The translations under genes and the position numbers were made by a program. The notes beneath the pieces were generated by a model, which was given only the letters and a program-made list of their open reading frames with translations, was not told the DNA's origin and searched no databases. DNA of 43,730 nt from Chloroflexota bacterium (GTDB lineage: Bacteria > Chloroflexota > Dormibacteria > Dormibacterales > Dormibacteraceae), in NCBI GenBank assembly GCA_005883575.1, contig VBFH01000001.1:1-43730 (forward strand), given 5' to 3'. This document shows positions 24,157-32,738 of this stretch, piece by piece. Within the stretch, counting starts at the first letter, position 1; each line of letters begins with the position of its first letter.

Positions 24157-24299
24157 GTTGTTAAAGATCCGGACGCCGAAGATCGAGTCCATGCGGCCAG
24201 CAACGCGACGGCGGTGTAGCGCGCGTAAGTGATCGGGATCGTGACCGGAAGGAGAAGACCCAGGATCATGCCGAGGATCGCGACGACGATTACTTGCAT
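24127..24299 (-). pseudogene. Remnant of sbp (DUF1290 small basic membrane protein)
   Basis: From ATG 24299 the frame reads MQVIVVAILGMILGLLLPVT then IPITYARYTAVALLAA, the N-terminal half of the DUF1290/Sbp family found next to ftsQ-ftsA-ftsZ in Firmicutes and Actinomycetota. It then runs out of frame; shifting by one base at GCCGCATGG restores MDSIFGVRI, the next conserved block. The shifted frame stops at 24127, within the convergent glycosyltransferase gene, so the second membrane half is gone. A 1-bp deletion and a 3' truncation are therefore both visible. The ATG overlaps the ftsQ stop by 10 nt. Confidence 0.7.
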
Positions 24300-25219
24300 G
24301 GGCTTGGCGACGGCGTCGGGGCGGGCGACGGCAGCGGTGACGCCGGGGCCGGCTGGCGCGACTTGTACCCGACCGCCGGTTCCGATGGGTTCATGACGTT
24401 CACGTACAACAGGTCGGGGGAGTCGTATCTGACGTTGCCGTTGCCAGAGATCGCCTTCAGCGCGGTCAGCTTGTCACGGAGGCTCGCGAATTCCTCGGGC
24501 GTCAGAACGCGGCCAAAGTAAATCTTCCATCCGCGCTTGGCGATGAGGGTCAGGTCGCCGCACGAATCGAAGATGAAGCCTCCGACGTCCTGTCCGATCA
24601 GCGTCGGCATCGCCCGCTGGATGTTCACCAGCGCTGTCAGAAGCTGCGGGTCGAGTGCCCGTTCCCCGATATGCGGATCGCCGACCCCTGGGCCCTGGAT
24701 GTCGACCAGGCCTCCGGAAGTGGGCGTGGAACCAAGCACGATCGCCTGGCTCGAGAGCAAGAACAGCTTGCTCGACGTACCGGCGTGATAGACGGCGATC
24801 GGCTCCCACTCGCTCACCTGGATCACGACCGAGCCCGGCAGCTCGGGCTCGACGGTGGCGGTTCTGATCCAGACCTGGTTGAGGAGGTGATCGCGAGCGG
24901 ACTCGCCGTCGATGGCGAGCACCGACCCGTGGCTCGAGATCCCGGCGGCGGTTGCGACCTGGCTCGCGTTCAGATGATGCGCGCCGGTCACCTCGACCGA
25001 GCGCAGCCCTAGCGCGGGGCCGAACCAGAGCCAGATCAGGAGCGACGCCTCCAGGCCCGCCGCGGCGACCGCCAGCCCCCGCCATGCCCAGTGGACGTCA
25101 GGCGGACGGAGCGCCTTTTCCGACCGAGTCCAGAGCTGTCCCTTCAGAGGCTCAGTCCGCTCGAGTCCATACGGCCATGGCGCCCGGGGCAAGACCGAGC
25201 TACGCCGGCGGAACTTCAT
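24290..25219 (-). CDS. ftsQ: Cell division protein FtsQ (DivIB)
   Basis: 309 residues from ATG 25219, overlapping the ddl stop (ATGA). Basic cytoplasmic N-terminus (1-50), one membrane helix (about 58-80, VAAAGLEASLLIWLWFG), a POTRA domain beginning LRSVEVTGAHHLNASQVATA, then the beta domain (WIRTATVEPELPGSVVIQVSEWEP is the strand before it) and a Pro/Ser-rich end. It joins FtsL/FtsB-type partners to control septal synthesis by FtsW/FtsI. Confidence 0.9.
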   Translation of the reverse strand: MKFRRRSSVLPRAPWPYGLERTEPLKGQLWTRSEKALRPPDVHWAWRGLAVAAAGLEASLLIWLWFGPALGLRSVEVTGAHHLNASQVATAAGISSHGSVLAIDGESARDHLLNQVWIRTATVEPELPGSVVIQVSEWEPIAVYHAGTSSKLFLLSSQAIVLGSTPTSGGLVDIQGPGVGDPHIGERALDPQLLTALVNIQRAMPTLIGQDVGGFIFDSCGDLTLIAKRGWKIYFGRVLTPEEFASLRDKLTALKAISGNGNVRYDSPDLLYVNVMNPSEPAVGYKSRQPAPASPLPSPAPTPSPSPCK

Positions 25220-26169
25220 ATCGCGGCGGGCCCGACGTGATGCGCGTGCCGGCCGACTGCGTGCCCGACGAGGCGCATGCACAGCTCATCGAAGGCGATG
25301 CCCGCCGCCCGCGCGGCGTCAGGCAGGAGCGAGAGCTCGGTGAGACCCGGCACGGTGTTGACCTCGAGCACCCAGGGCGTGTCGCCCGCGTCGACGATGA
25401 TGTCGACCCGCGCCATGCCCGAGCAGCCGAGCTCGCCGAAGGCGCGCGCGGCCGCATCTGAAGCCGCGGCACGGGCGACCTCTGGGATGCGCGCCGGGAT
25501 GATGTGGTGCGACTTCCCGGCGGTATATTTGGCGTCGTAGTCGTAGACCGGGTTCTCGCTCACGATCTCCAGCGTTGGAAGGACCTGCAGCTCGGGCGTG
25601 GCCAGGACACCCACCGTGATCTCGGTGCCGACCGCAAACCGCTGCACCAGGACACGCCGGTCGTAACGTGCCGCGAGGACCAGTCCGCTGGCGACTGCGT
25701 CAACATCCTTGGCGATGGTCAAGCCGATCGTCGACCCCTCACGGACGGGTTTGATGACGAACGGCAGACCGAACTTCGAAACCAGCCGCTCGACCACCTC
25801 GGCGGCGACACCCTGCTTGATCTCGATCTCCTCGAACTCGGGCACGTGCAGGCCCACGCCCGCCATCACCTTACCTGCGCGCGACTTGTCCATGCACAGC
25901 GCCGAGGCAAGAACTCCCGAGCCCGTGTACGGCAGCGCGAGCAGCTCGAGCATTCCCTGCACCGTCCCGTCCTCGCCGAGGCGGCCGTGCAGCGCGTTGA
26001 ACACACACTCAAAGCCGCCGTCGCGCAGCACGTCCCAGGTGTTGCCGTCGAGGTCGACCTGCGTCACCTTATGGCCGCGTCCACGCAACGCGTTGGCGAC
26101 CTGCTCTCCGGAGCGCATCGACACCTCGCGCTCCGCCGACTTCCCTCCTCGGAGCACGGCAAGCTTCAC
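25216..26169 (-). CDS. ddl: D-alanine--D-alanine ligase
   Basis: 317 residues of the ATP-grasp fold. Motifs: GGKSAEREVSMRSG (8-21), ALHGRLGEDGTVQG, ALCMDKSRAG, PFVIKPVREGSTIGL, and metal ligands in ARVDIIVDA and VLEVNTVPGLTELSLLP. In the ligand loop the reads are EGSTIGL and YDYDAKYTAG, the latter the omega-loop YDYxxKY type of D-Ala ligases rather than D-Lac. It makes the dipeptide added by MurF. The GTG start overlaps the murB stop. Confidence 0.96.
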   Translation of the reverse strand: MKLAVLRGGKSAEREVSMRSGEQVANALRGRGHKVTQVDLDGNTWDVLRDGGFECVFNALHGRLGEDGTVQGMLELLALPYTGSGVLASALCMDKSRAGKVMAGVGLHVPEFEEIEIKQGVAAEVVERLVSKFGLPFVIKPVREGSTIGLTIAKDVDAVASGLVLAARYDRRVLVQRFAVGTEITVGVLATPELQVLPTLEIVSENPVYDYDAKYTAGKSHHIIPARIPEVARAAASDAAARAFGELGCSGMARVDIIVDAGDTPWVLEVNTVPGLTELSLLPDAARAAGIAFDELCMRLVGHAVGRHAHHVGPAAI

Positions 26170-27032
26170 TTCCAGCGCCCCACCATCTCGACCTCGGGCT
26201 CGAGCTGGATCCCGAACCGCCGCTTCACCTCGACCATCACCCGCTCGATGAGACGTCGCACGTCGGCGGCGGTCGCGCCGCCTTCGTTGACGATGAAGTT
26301 GCCGTGGAGCGTCGACACGATGGCTGCGCCTTCACGGGCGCCCTTCAGTCCTGCCGCCTGGACCAGTCGACCCGCCGAGTCGCCTGTCGGGTTCTTGAAG
26401 ACGCTGCCGCAGTTCTTGGTCTTGATCGGCTGCGTCTCGCTGCGCTCGCGGGTGAGCTTCGCCATGAGCCGCTTGGCCTCCTCCCCATCCCCTCGCTGCA
26501 GCTGCACCGTGGCGGACACGACAAGCGCGCCTTTCAAGGCGCCGTCACGCAGCGCGGAGGTTCGGTAGCCGAGCGTGAGCGCCGGAGGATCCCAGGTCTG
26601 CTTGCCCGCGCCAGGCACAAAGCCTTCGGCCGAGACAAGCACCTCGCGTATCTCTTTGCCCCAGCAGCCCGCGTCCTGATAGACGGCGCCCCCGACCGTT
26701 CCGGGCACGCCGATCGCGAACTCGAACCCGCGCAGGTTCGCGTCGGCGACGATCCGGGCGAGCCGCATCATCTTCAGGCCGGCGCCGGCCCGGACCCGGG
26801 TGCCCTCGATCTCGTGCTCGCGATTGACCACCCGGATCACAAGACCCTCGATGCCCCGGTCGGCGATCAAGAGGTTCGTTCCCGCGCCCAGCAGTAGATA
26901 AGGAATGTCGCGCTGGCAGCAACCCTCGATCGCCTTCTCGATCGCTTCCGGCCGTCCCAGCTCGAGGAAGAACTCGGCCGGACCGCCGATGCCGAACGAG
27001 GTCCGGGACGCGAGGGTCTCGTCCGCCTTCAC
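26166..27032 (-). CDS. murB: UDP-N-acetylenolpyruvoylglucosamine reductase
   Basis: 288 residues from GTG 27032 (VKADETLASRTSFGIGGPAE); longer frames upstream run through murC. FAD-binding: LLLGAGTNLLIADRGIEGLV and GVPGTVGGAVYQDAGCWG. Catalytic region NCGSVFKNPTGDSAGRLVQ, and the terminal GATAADVRRLIERVMVEVK. The Ser of GSVF is the proton donor in the family. It makes UDP-MurNAc, the MurC substrate. It follows murC by 28 nt. Confidence 0.95.
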   Translation of the reverse strand: MKADETLASRTSFGIGGPAEFFLELGRPEAIEKAIEGCCQRDIPYLLLGAGTNLLIADRGIEGLVIRVVNREHEIEGTRVRAGAGLKMMRLARIVADANLRGFEFAIGVPGTVGGAVYQDAGCWGKEIREVLVSAEGFVPGAGKQTWDPPALTLGYRTSALRDGALKGALVVSATVQLQRGDGEEAKRLMAKLTRERSETQPIKTKNCGSVFKNPTGDSAGRLVQAAGLKGAREGAAIVSTLHGNFIVNEGGATAADVRRLIERVMVEVKRRFGIQLEPEVEMVGRWK

Positions 27033-27060
27033 GCCCGCCAGCGCTCGCAGCCAGGTGAGG

Positions 27061-28353
27061 CTAGACCTTGTGCGCCAGCTCATCGCCCAACTTCTTGATG
27101 TCACCCGCGCCCATAAGCAGGACCAGGTCGTCCGGGCCGACGATCTCCGATAGTGCTTCCTTCGCCTTTGCGAAATCTCCGACAAAGATGCCGTGAGGGA
27201 TCTGGTGGGCGAGGTCTTCGGCGCGGACACCGGAAACGTTTTCCTCGCCAGCGCTGTAGACATCGAGCACGTAGACCCTGTCGGCGCCCCCAAACGCTCG
27301 CGCAAAGTCATGCATCAAGGCATGGAGCCGGGAATAGCGGTGAGGCTGAAAGACGACGAGCAGGCGCCGGTGTCGCAGCTCGCGCGCCGCCTCGATCGTG
27401 GCCCGCACCTTGGTCGGGTGGTGGGCGTAGTCGTCATACACCGCGGCGCCCTGGAAGATGCCGAGGAACTCCATGCGCCGGTGGGCGCCCGGGAACGTAT
27501 GCAGAGCCGACGCGATGTCGTCGAATCCGATGCCAATCTCGAGCGCCATCGCGGCGGCGCCGGTGGCGTTCTGGATGTTGTGCCGCCCAGGCTGCCGCAA
27601 GTTGATGTGGCCGAGAAGGTCCGCCCCCCGGTAGATCGGAAACGGGCGCACCGGCTCGCATCGATAGGTCGCGCCGTGGCGAAATCCGTACGTGACCTTT
27701 CGCGCTCTGGGCTTCAGCTCGCGCGCCAGCTCGTCGTCCGCGCACAGCACGGCAATACCGCTTGCCGGCAGACCTTCGATGAACCATTGGAAGAGGTCGC
27801 GCACAGCGCTGAGGTCGCGGAAGTGATCCGGATGGTCGAGCTCGATGTTCGTCACGATCGCGCGCTGGGGACGATGAAGCGTGAGCGTGCCGTCGGACTC
27901 GTCCGTCTCGGCGACCAGCCAGTCTGACTTCCCTGCGCGAGCGCTCGATCCATCACCCACGAGCACGGTCGGGTCATAACCCGCGGTGACCAGGATGTGA
28001 CCGACCATGTGCGTGACCGTCGTCTTGCCCGCGGTGCCGGCGACCGCGATCGAGTCCGACTCGTTGATCAGCTGCGCGAGCATCTCGGCGCGGCTCAGCA
28101 CCTTGACCGCCATCGCCCGCGCGGCGTCGAGCTCGGGCGACCTCTTGATCGCCCCGCTGTAGACGAGGAGATCCTGGCCGAGCACGTGCTCGGGGTTGTG
28201 GCCGACCAGGATCTTGACGCCCGCCTCCTCCAGCTCGGCGGTCGTCTCGGACTCCTTGAGGTCGCAGCCGCTTACGTCGTCGCCGCGGGCGAGGAAAACG
28301 CGCGCCAGCGCAGAGACGCCAGCCCCGCCCGCGCCCATCAGATGAACTCTCAT
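27061..28353 (-). CDS. murC: UDP-N-acetylmuramate--L-alanine ligase
   Basis: 430 residues from ATG 28353, overlapping the murG stop (AAATGA). N-terminal Rossmann-like domain (VHLMGAGGAGVSALARVFL), P-loop AVAGTAGKTTVTHMVGHIL, TNIELDHPDHF, GRHNIQNATGAAAMAL, DDYAHHPTKVRATIEA and VFQPHRYSR. The P-loop reads GTAGKTT, one of the usual Mur ligase forms. It adds L-Ala to UDP-MurNAc. A longer in-frame stretch upstream is only murG read in another frame. Confidence 0.96.
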   Translation of the reverse strand: MRVHLMGAGGAGVSALARVFLARGDDVSGCDLKESETTAELEEAGVKILVGHNPEHVLGQDLLVYSGAIKRSPELDAARAMAVKVLSRAEMLAQLINESDSIAVAGTAGKTTVTHMVGHILVTAGYDPTVLVGDGSSARAGKSDWLVAETDESDGTLTLHRPQRAIVTNIELDHPDHFRDLSAVRDLFQWFIEGLPASGIAVLCADDELARELKPRARKVTYGFRHGATYRCEPVRPFPIYRGADLLGHINLRQPGRHNIQNATGAAAMALEIGIGFDDIASALHTFPGAHRRMEFLGIFQGAAVYDDYAHHPTKVRATIEAARELRHRRLLVVFQPHRYSRLHALMHDFARAFGGADRVYVLDVYSAGEENVSGVRAEDLAHQIPHGIFVGDFAKAKEALSEIVGPDDLVLLMGAGDIKKLGDELAHKV

Positions 28354-29396
28354 TTGCGATTGACCACTTCGTGCAGCACAGCTAGAACGCGCTGCGCTGC
28401 GTCCCGGCGACCCGCTGCCGCCGAGGCCTTCGCCATCGAGCGCATGCGCTCCGGATCGAGACTGTCGATGGTCTTGACGAGCGTTTCGCCCGTCAGGTCG
28501 GCGTCGGCAATTCGGACCGCCGCGCCGGCCTTGACCATGGCCTCGGCGTTCTCCTCCTGGTGGCCACCGCCGAACGTGCCCGGGACTAGCACCATCGGCA
28601 GCCCAACCGCCGCCGCCTCGGCGATGGTGCCCACCCCGGCGCGACCGACGATGAGGTCCGCGCGTGTCATAAGCGCGGGCATGTCGTCCGCGAACGCGAG
28701 ACCCAAGTAGCGATCGCGTGCGTGGCGCGCGATCCCTTCCGCGCCCTGCTGTCCGGCGACGTGCACGACTTCCTCGAACCGGGCGCAGAGCGCGTCGAGC
28801 GCAGACCATGTCGCCTCGTTGAGGCGGCGCGCGCCCTGGCTTCCACCCGTGACGAGCAGGCGGCGTGGCGGAACGTTCGGAGTCCGAGGCGCGAAGCCTT
28901 CGCGCAGCGGTACACCTGTGAGCACGACCTGGCCGTCCTTCAATCGCTGCTCGGTGCCGGGCAGCGTCGTGCATATCGCCGCGGCGCCCGCCGCGAAGTA
29001 CCTGGTCGCAAGTCCCGGCCGCACGTCCTTCTCATGCAGCACGTAAGGAATGCGGCGCATCCGGGCGGCCGCCACCGCGGGCGCCATGACGTAGCCGCCC
29101 ATGCCAAGCACCACGTCGGGCCGAAACCGGTCGACGATGCGCAGAGCGGCGCGAACGGCCGTCGGGATGAGGTACGGCAGAGCCAGGTTCTTCCACAGGG
29201 CATCGCGGTCGAAGCCGCGAACACGCACCGTCTCGAGCTCGAAGCCCGCCGCCGGCACCAGCCGTTCTTCCGGACCACCGGCGCGCCCGACGAGCAGAAC
29301 GGCGCCGCCTGGCTCCTCACCGCGAAACGCTCGCGCGACGGCGAGCGCCGGATACAGGTGCCCGCCGGTCCCGCCGCCAGCGATCAAAAGTCGCAT
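28350..29396 (-). CDS. murG: Lipid II synthase MurG (GlcNAc transferase)
   Basis: 348 residues of the GT-B fold. N-terminal GGGTGGHLYPALAVARAF (7-24) and MGGYVMAPAVAAA; the HEKDVRPGLATRYF region holds where E. coli has HEQN; C-terminal donor site VTGGSQGARRLN and GRAGVGTIAEAAAVGLPMVLVP. HEKD instead of HEQN is a small change in the first family motif. It turns lipid I into lipid II at the inner face of the membrane. It overlaps ftsW by 80 nt. Confidence 0.95.
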   Translation of the reverse strand: MRLLIAGGGTGGHLYPALAVARAFRGEEPGGAVLLVGRAGGPEERLVPAAGFELETVRVRGFDRDALWKNLALPYLIPTAVRAALRIVDRFRPDVVLGMGGYVMAPAVAAARMRRIPYVLHEKDVRPGLATRYFAAGAAAICTTLPGTEQRLKDGQVVLTGVPLREGFAPRTPNVPPRRLLVTGGSQGARRLNEATWSALDALCARFEEVVHVAGQQGAEGIARHARDRYLGLAFADDMPALMTRADLIVGRAGVGTIAEAAAVGLPMVLVPGTFGGGHQEENAEAMVKAGAAVRIADADLTGETLVKTIDSLDPERMRSMAKASAAAGRRDAAQRVLAVLHEVVNRK

Positions 29397-30534
29397 CCGA
29401 CCTCCGATTGTTCCGCAATGCCGAACCCGAGCCGTGGCGGGCGATGCTGAGCAGGATGCCGACGCCCGCCAACGTGGTCGCCAGCGCCGTGCCGCCGTAA
29501 CTGAAGAACGGCAGCGGCACGCCTGTGATCGGCAGGGTGTTGGTCACGGTGGCCATATTCAGCAGCGCCTCGAACGTGACCCACGTCGTGATCGAGGCCG
29601 CGAGCGCCATGCCGAAGCGGTCGGGCGCCCGCAGGGTGGCCCGGTAGCCGCGGATACCAAAGACCAGGAACCCGAGCATCACGAGCGTTGTCCCGATCAG
29701 TCCTGTCTCCTCGCCCACGATCGCGAAGATGAAGTCCGTGTGCGCCTCGGGCAGCCAGCCGTACTTTTCGATCGAGTGTCCGATGCCCACGCCGAAAAGG
29801 CCGCCCGACGCGAGCCCGTAGAGCGATTGCGTGGCCTGGAAACCGGCGCCCAGGGGATCCGCCCACGGATTCCTGAACGATGTCAGCCTGCCCATTCGAT
29901 ACGGCTCGAGCAAGGTCACGGCGATGAAGGCAAGGCCCAGGCCGCCGGCGAGAAGGATGATGTGCCGGAGCCGGCCGCCTCCCGCCCAGTAGGCGCTTAG
30001 GAAGATGCCCACGGTCACGATCGCTGTCCCGAGATCCCTCTCGAGCATCAAAAGCACGAGGATCCCCGCCAGCATCGCGACGAAGGGAACGAACACGTGC
30101 TGGAAGTCGCCCATCCGCTGGGAGTTGCGGTCGATCCAGTGCGCGATGAAAACTGAGAACGCGAGCTTGCCGAGCTCTGACGGCTGAAACGTGCCGAGGG
30201 GTCCCGCGTCGAACCAGCGCCGGGCCCCGTTGACGCTCACCCCCAGGTGCGGCACGAGCACGAGCAGCATCAGCAGCGCCGCGGCGATCGCACCCGCCGG
30301 AGCAAGGGGCCGGATGCGCCGGTAGTCGAGACGCCCCAGAACGAAGAGGGCGACGAAGCCGATGAGCATCCAGGCCGCCTGTCGCTCGGCGTAGTAAAAC
30401 GCCGACTGGTGCTGCGTGTAGGCGAACGCGACGCTCGCGCTCGTGACCATGACGAGGCCCCCCGCGCACAGCGCGACCGTGGTGAAAAGCAGCAGCCGGT
30501 CCGGCTGTTGCCGTTCCTTGGCCGTGGAGCTCAA
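29317..30534 (-). CDS. ftsW: Septal peptidoglycan polymerase FtsW (SEDS)
   Basis: 405 residues from TTG 30534, overlapping the murD stop as TTGA. About ten membrane helices. SEDS hallmarks: GARRWFDAGPLGTFQPSELGKLA (about 105-125), LMLERDLGTAIV with the catalytic Asp region, HTDFIFAIVGEETGLIG and the end GVPLPFFSYGGTALATTLAGVG. The C-terminus is a basic tail of about 50 residues that overlaps the start of murG. It works with FtsI. Its partner genes flank it on both sides. Confidence 0.95.
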   Translation of the reverse strand: MSSTAKERQQPDRLLLFTTVALCAGGLVMVTSASVAFAYTQHQSAFYYAERQAAWMLIGFVALFVLGRLDYRRIRPLAPAGAIAAALLMLLVLVPHLGVSVNGARRWFDAGPLGTFQPSELGKLAFSVFIAHWIDRNSQRMGDFQHVFVPFVAMLAGILVLLMLERDLGTAIVTVGIFLSAYWAGGGRLRHIILLAGGLGLAFIAVTLLEPYRMGRLTSFRNPWADPLGAGFQATQSLYGLASGGLFGVGIGHSIEKYGWLPEAHTDFIFAIVGEETGLIGTTLVMLGFLVFGIRGYRATLRAPDRFGMALAASITTWVTFEALLNMATVTNTLPITGVPLPFFSYGGTALATTLAGVGILLSIARHGSGSALRNNRRSDATFDRWRRDRRAPVSGARRRASVSR

Positions 30535-31787
30535 GCCGCAAACCGTTGGCGGACCAGCTCTTTGAACTGGTTGCCGCGATCCTCGAAGTCTTTGAACATG
30601 TCGAAACTCTTGTAGGCGGGGCTCAGCAGCACGACCCCACCCTCGCGCGCGAGGCCGGCCGCCATCGAGACGGCTTCGTTCAGCGTCTGTGCGCGAAGCA
30701 CCTTCGGATGCGCCCCCAGCTCCTTCGCCAGCTCGTCCGCCGACGCACCGATGAGGATCACCGCCTCGGTGTTCGCAAGCACGTCGGCGACCCACTGGCG
30801 CAGGTCGAAGCCACCTCCGTAACCGCCCGCGATCAGGATCACGGGCGCGCCGGGAAACGCGCTCAGAGCGCCGCGGCCCGCGTCGGGGTTCGTGGCCTTG
30901 GAGTCGTTGTACCAGCTCACGCCCTCCCACTCTCCGACGAGCTCGAGTCGATGCTCCACGCCCTTGAAGTTGCGGATCGCTTGGTTGATGGCGTCGTCCT
31001 TCAGCCCGGCGATGCGGCCGATCGCCGCCGCGGCGAGCGCGTTCTCCATGTTGTGCCTGCCGGGCAGTGGCATCGGCGGCTGCGGCTGGTGGCGGTCGAA
31101 CCACAGCACTTGGCCACGCGCACGTCGGGCGAGCCCGCTCACCAGCGCGTCGCGACTGTTCAACAGCGCTTGGTCGGCGTCCTCGATCGCTCGCGCCTTG
31201 AGGTCCACGTACCGCTCGAGCGTCCGATGGCGGTCGAGGTGGTCGGGGGTGATGTTGAGGATCACGCCCACGTGCAGGTGAGGCCTCTGCACCGACTCGA
31301 GCTGAAAGCTGGAGAGCTCCAGCACGACCCAGTGCTGCGGGGTGATCTCATCGACGCGGTCGAGCACCGTGTCGCCGATGTTTCCGCCGACGATGACCGG
31401 GCGCTCGCCCGCCGCCAGGACATCGCCCGTGAGCGCAGTCGTGGTGGTCTTGCCGTTGGTGCCAGTGATGCCGACGACGGTGCCGCGACAAAGACCTAGG
31501 AAAAGTTCGATCTCGCTCGAGACCTGGATTCCGCGGGCGCGGGCCTGGTTCAGCAGCTCTGAGTCCCACGGCACGCCGGGGCTCGCGTAGACCACATCGA
31601 TCCCGTCCAGCACTGCCTCGTCGTAACCGCCCAGGCTCAGCTCTACCCCGGACGGCATCTGCGCGAGCGCGGATTGAAGCTCGGCGGCGGGCTTGCGGTC
31701 GGCGACGCGAACTTTCTCGCCCGCGGCAGCGAGATGCGCCACAAGCGCGACGCCGCTGCGCGCCGCGCCGATCACCAGGGCGGTCAC
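30531..31787 (-). CDS. murD: UDP-MurNAc-L-Ala--D-Glu ligase
   Basis: 418 residues. Domain 1 MTALVIGAARSGVALVAHLA; P-loop VGITGTNGKTTTTALTGDVL; substrate motifs LELSSFQLESV, LNITPDHLDRHRT and GRHNMENALAAAAIGR; C-terminal KGVEHRLELVGEWEGVSWYND with SKATNPDA. It adds D-Glu to the nucleotide precursor. GTG start overlaps the mraY stop (GTGA); the stop overlaps ftsW. Confidence 0.96.
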   Translation of the reverse strand: MTALVIGAARSGVALVAHLAAAGEKVRVADRKPAAELQSALAQMPSGVELSLGGYDEAVLDGIDVVYASPGVPWDSELLNQARARGIQVSSEIELFLGLCRGTVVGITGTNGKTTTTALTGDVLAAGERPVIVGGNIGDTVLDRVDEITPQHWVVLELSSFQLESVQRPHLHVGVILNITPDHLDRHRTLERYVDLKARAIEDADQALLNSRDALVSGLARRARGQVLWFDRHQPQPPMPLPGRHNMENALAAAAIGRIAGLKDDAINQAIRNFKGVEHRLELVGEWEGVSWYNDSKATNPDAGRGALSAFPGAPVILIAGGYGGGFDLRQWVADVLANTEAVILIGASADELAKELGAHPKVLRAQTLNEAVSMAAGLAREGGVVLLSPAYKSFDMFKDFEDRGNQFKELVRQRFAA

Positions 31788-32722
31788 ACTTGAAGCCGCA
31801 CGAGAGCAACCGCGGCAAGCGCCGAGAGGAGCCCCGCGCCCCAGAACGTGAGCGCGATGCGGTTCTCAGACCAACCCTCGTGGTGGAACGTGTAGTGGAT
31901 CGGGGTCATCGTGAAAACGCGGCGTCCGCCGCTGGCCTTGAAGTAGGCCACTTGAATGATGACAGACAGGGTCTCGAGTACGAACACGAGAGCGACCAGG
32001 AGGAGCAGTAGGAGCACGCCTTGCTGGATGGCCATCGCGGCAAGCGCAAAGCCGATCGCGAGCGCGCCCGTGTCGCCCATGAACACGCGTGCGGGATAGC
32101 GGTTGAAGATCAGGAACGCTGCGAGCGCTCCGCACAAGGTCATGCCGACCGCTTTTTCGCCTGACGGCGCGCCGGGGAGAAAAAGCACTGTCGCAACGAT
32201 CGCGATGATCGAGAGGCCGGCGGCGAGGCCGTCCATGCCGTCGGTGATGTTCACGGCGTTCGCGGTCGCCACCACGGCGATCACGGCGAGCGGAAAGACC
32301 ACCCACGGCGTGACCGGAAGGAACAGCTGCGGTTCGCCCTGTACGGTCGCGAGCCATGCCACCGGTATGGCGAGCACGAGCTGGATCGGGAACTTGAGCC
32401 GCGCCGGGATGCCGCGGGTGCCGACCCGGAGCTTGCTACGGTCGTCGGCGAAACCGATCACGCCTCCGGCAACGAGGCCCGCGACCGAGGGAAGCCCGCC
32501 CGCGTGGCCCGCGGCCGTCGCGAGCAGTCCGCCGAGGATCGCGAGCGCGGCGAACACGATTCCTCCGCCCGTAGGCGTGCCCGCCTTCTGCTGATGTGAG
32601 TCGGGCAGCTCCTCCTGGATCACCTGGCCGGAACGCAGGCGCCGCAGTGTCGCGATCGCCCGCGGATAAAGGACGAGGGCGAGGAGGAAAGACACGGCGA
32701 AGGTCGTGAGGTCTAGAAGCAC
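31784..32722 (-). CDS. mraY: Phospho-MurNAc-pentapeptide translocase
   Basis: 312 residues, about ten membrane helices. Motifs: SHQQKAGTPTGGGIVF (42-57), GFADDRSKL, the Mg/nucleotide motif NAVNITDGMDGLAAG, FMGDTGALAIG and the histidine loop TMTPIHYTFHHEGWSE. It moves phospho-MurNAc-pentapeptide onto undecaprenyl phosphate to make lipid I. It is shorter than E. coli MraY (360 aa) but has all catalytic blocks. It lies 16 nt after murF. Confidence 0.96.
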   Translation of the reverse strand: MLLDLTTFAVSFLLALVLYPRAIATLRRLRSGQVIQEELPDSHQQKAGTPTGGGIVFAALAILGGLLATAAGHAGGLPSVAGLVAGGVIGFADDRSKLRVGTRGIPARLKFPIQLVLAIPVAWLATVQGEPQLFLPVTPWVVFPLAVIAVVATANAVNITDGMDGLAAGLSIIAIVATVLFLPGAPSGEKAVGMTLCGALAAFLIFNRYPARVFMGDTGALAIGFALAAMAIQQGVLLLLLLVALVFVLETLSVIIQVAYFKASGGRRVFTMTPIHYTFHHEGWSENRIALTFWGAGLLSALAAVALVRLQV

Positions 32723-32738
32723 AAGCCGGCTTCTCTCG

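Noticed and set aside
27033-27311. In-frame N-terminal extension of MurB by 93 residues
   Set aside because: It lies inside murC and is unlike any MurB; the conserved part begins after GTG 27032.
28354-28974. In-frame N-terminal extension of MurC by about 200 residues
   Set aside because: It is murG read in another frame; the conserved MurC start VHLMGAGGAG follows ATG 28353 in an ATGA overlap.
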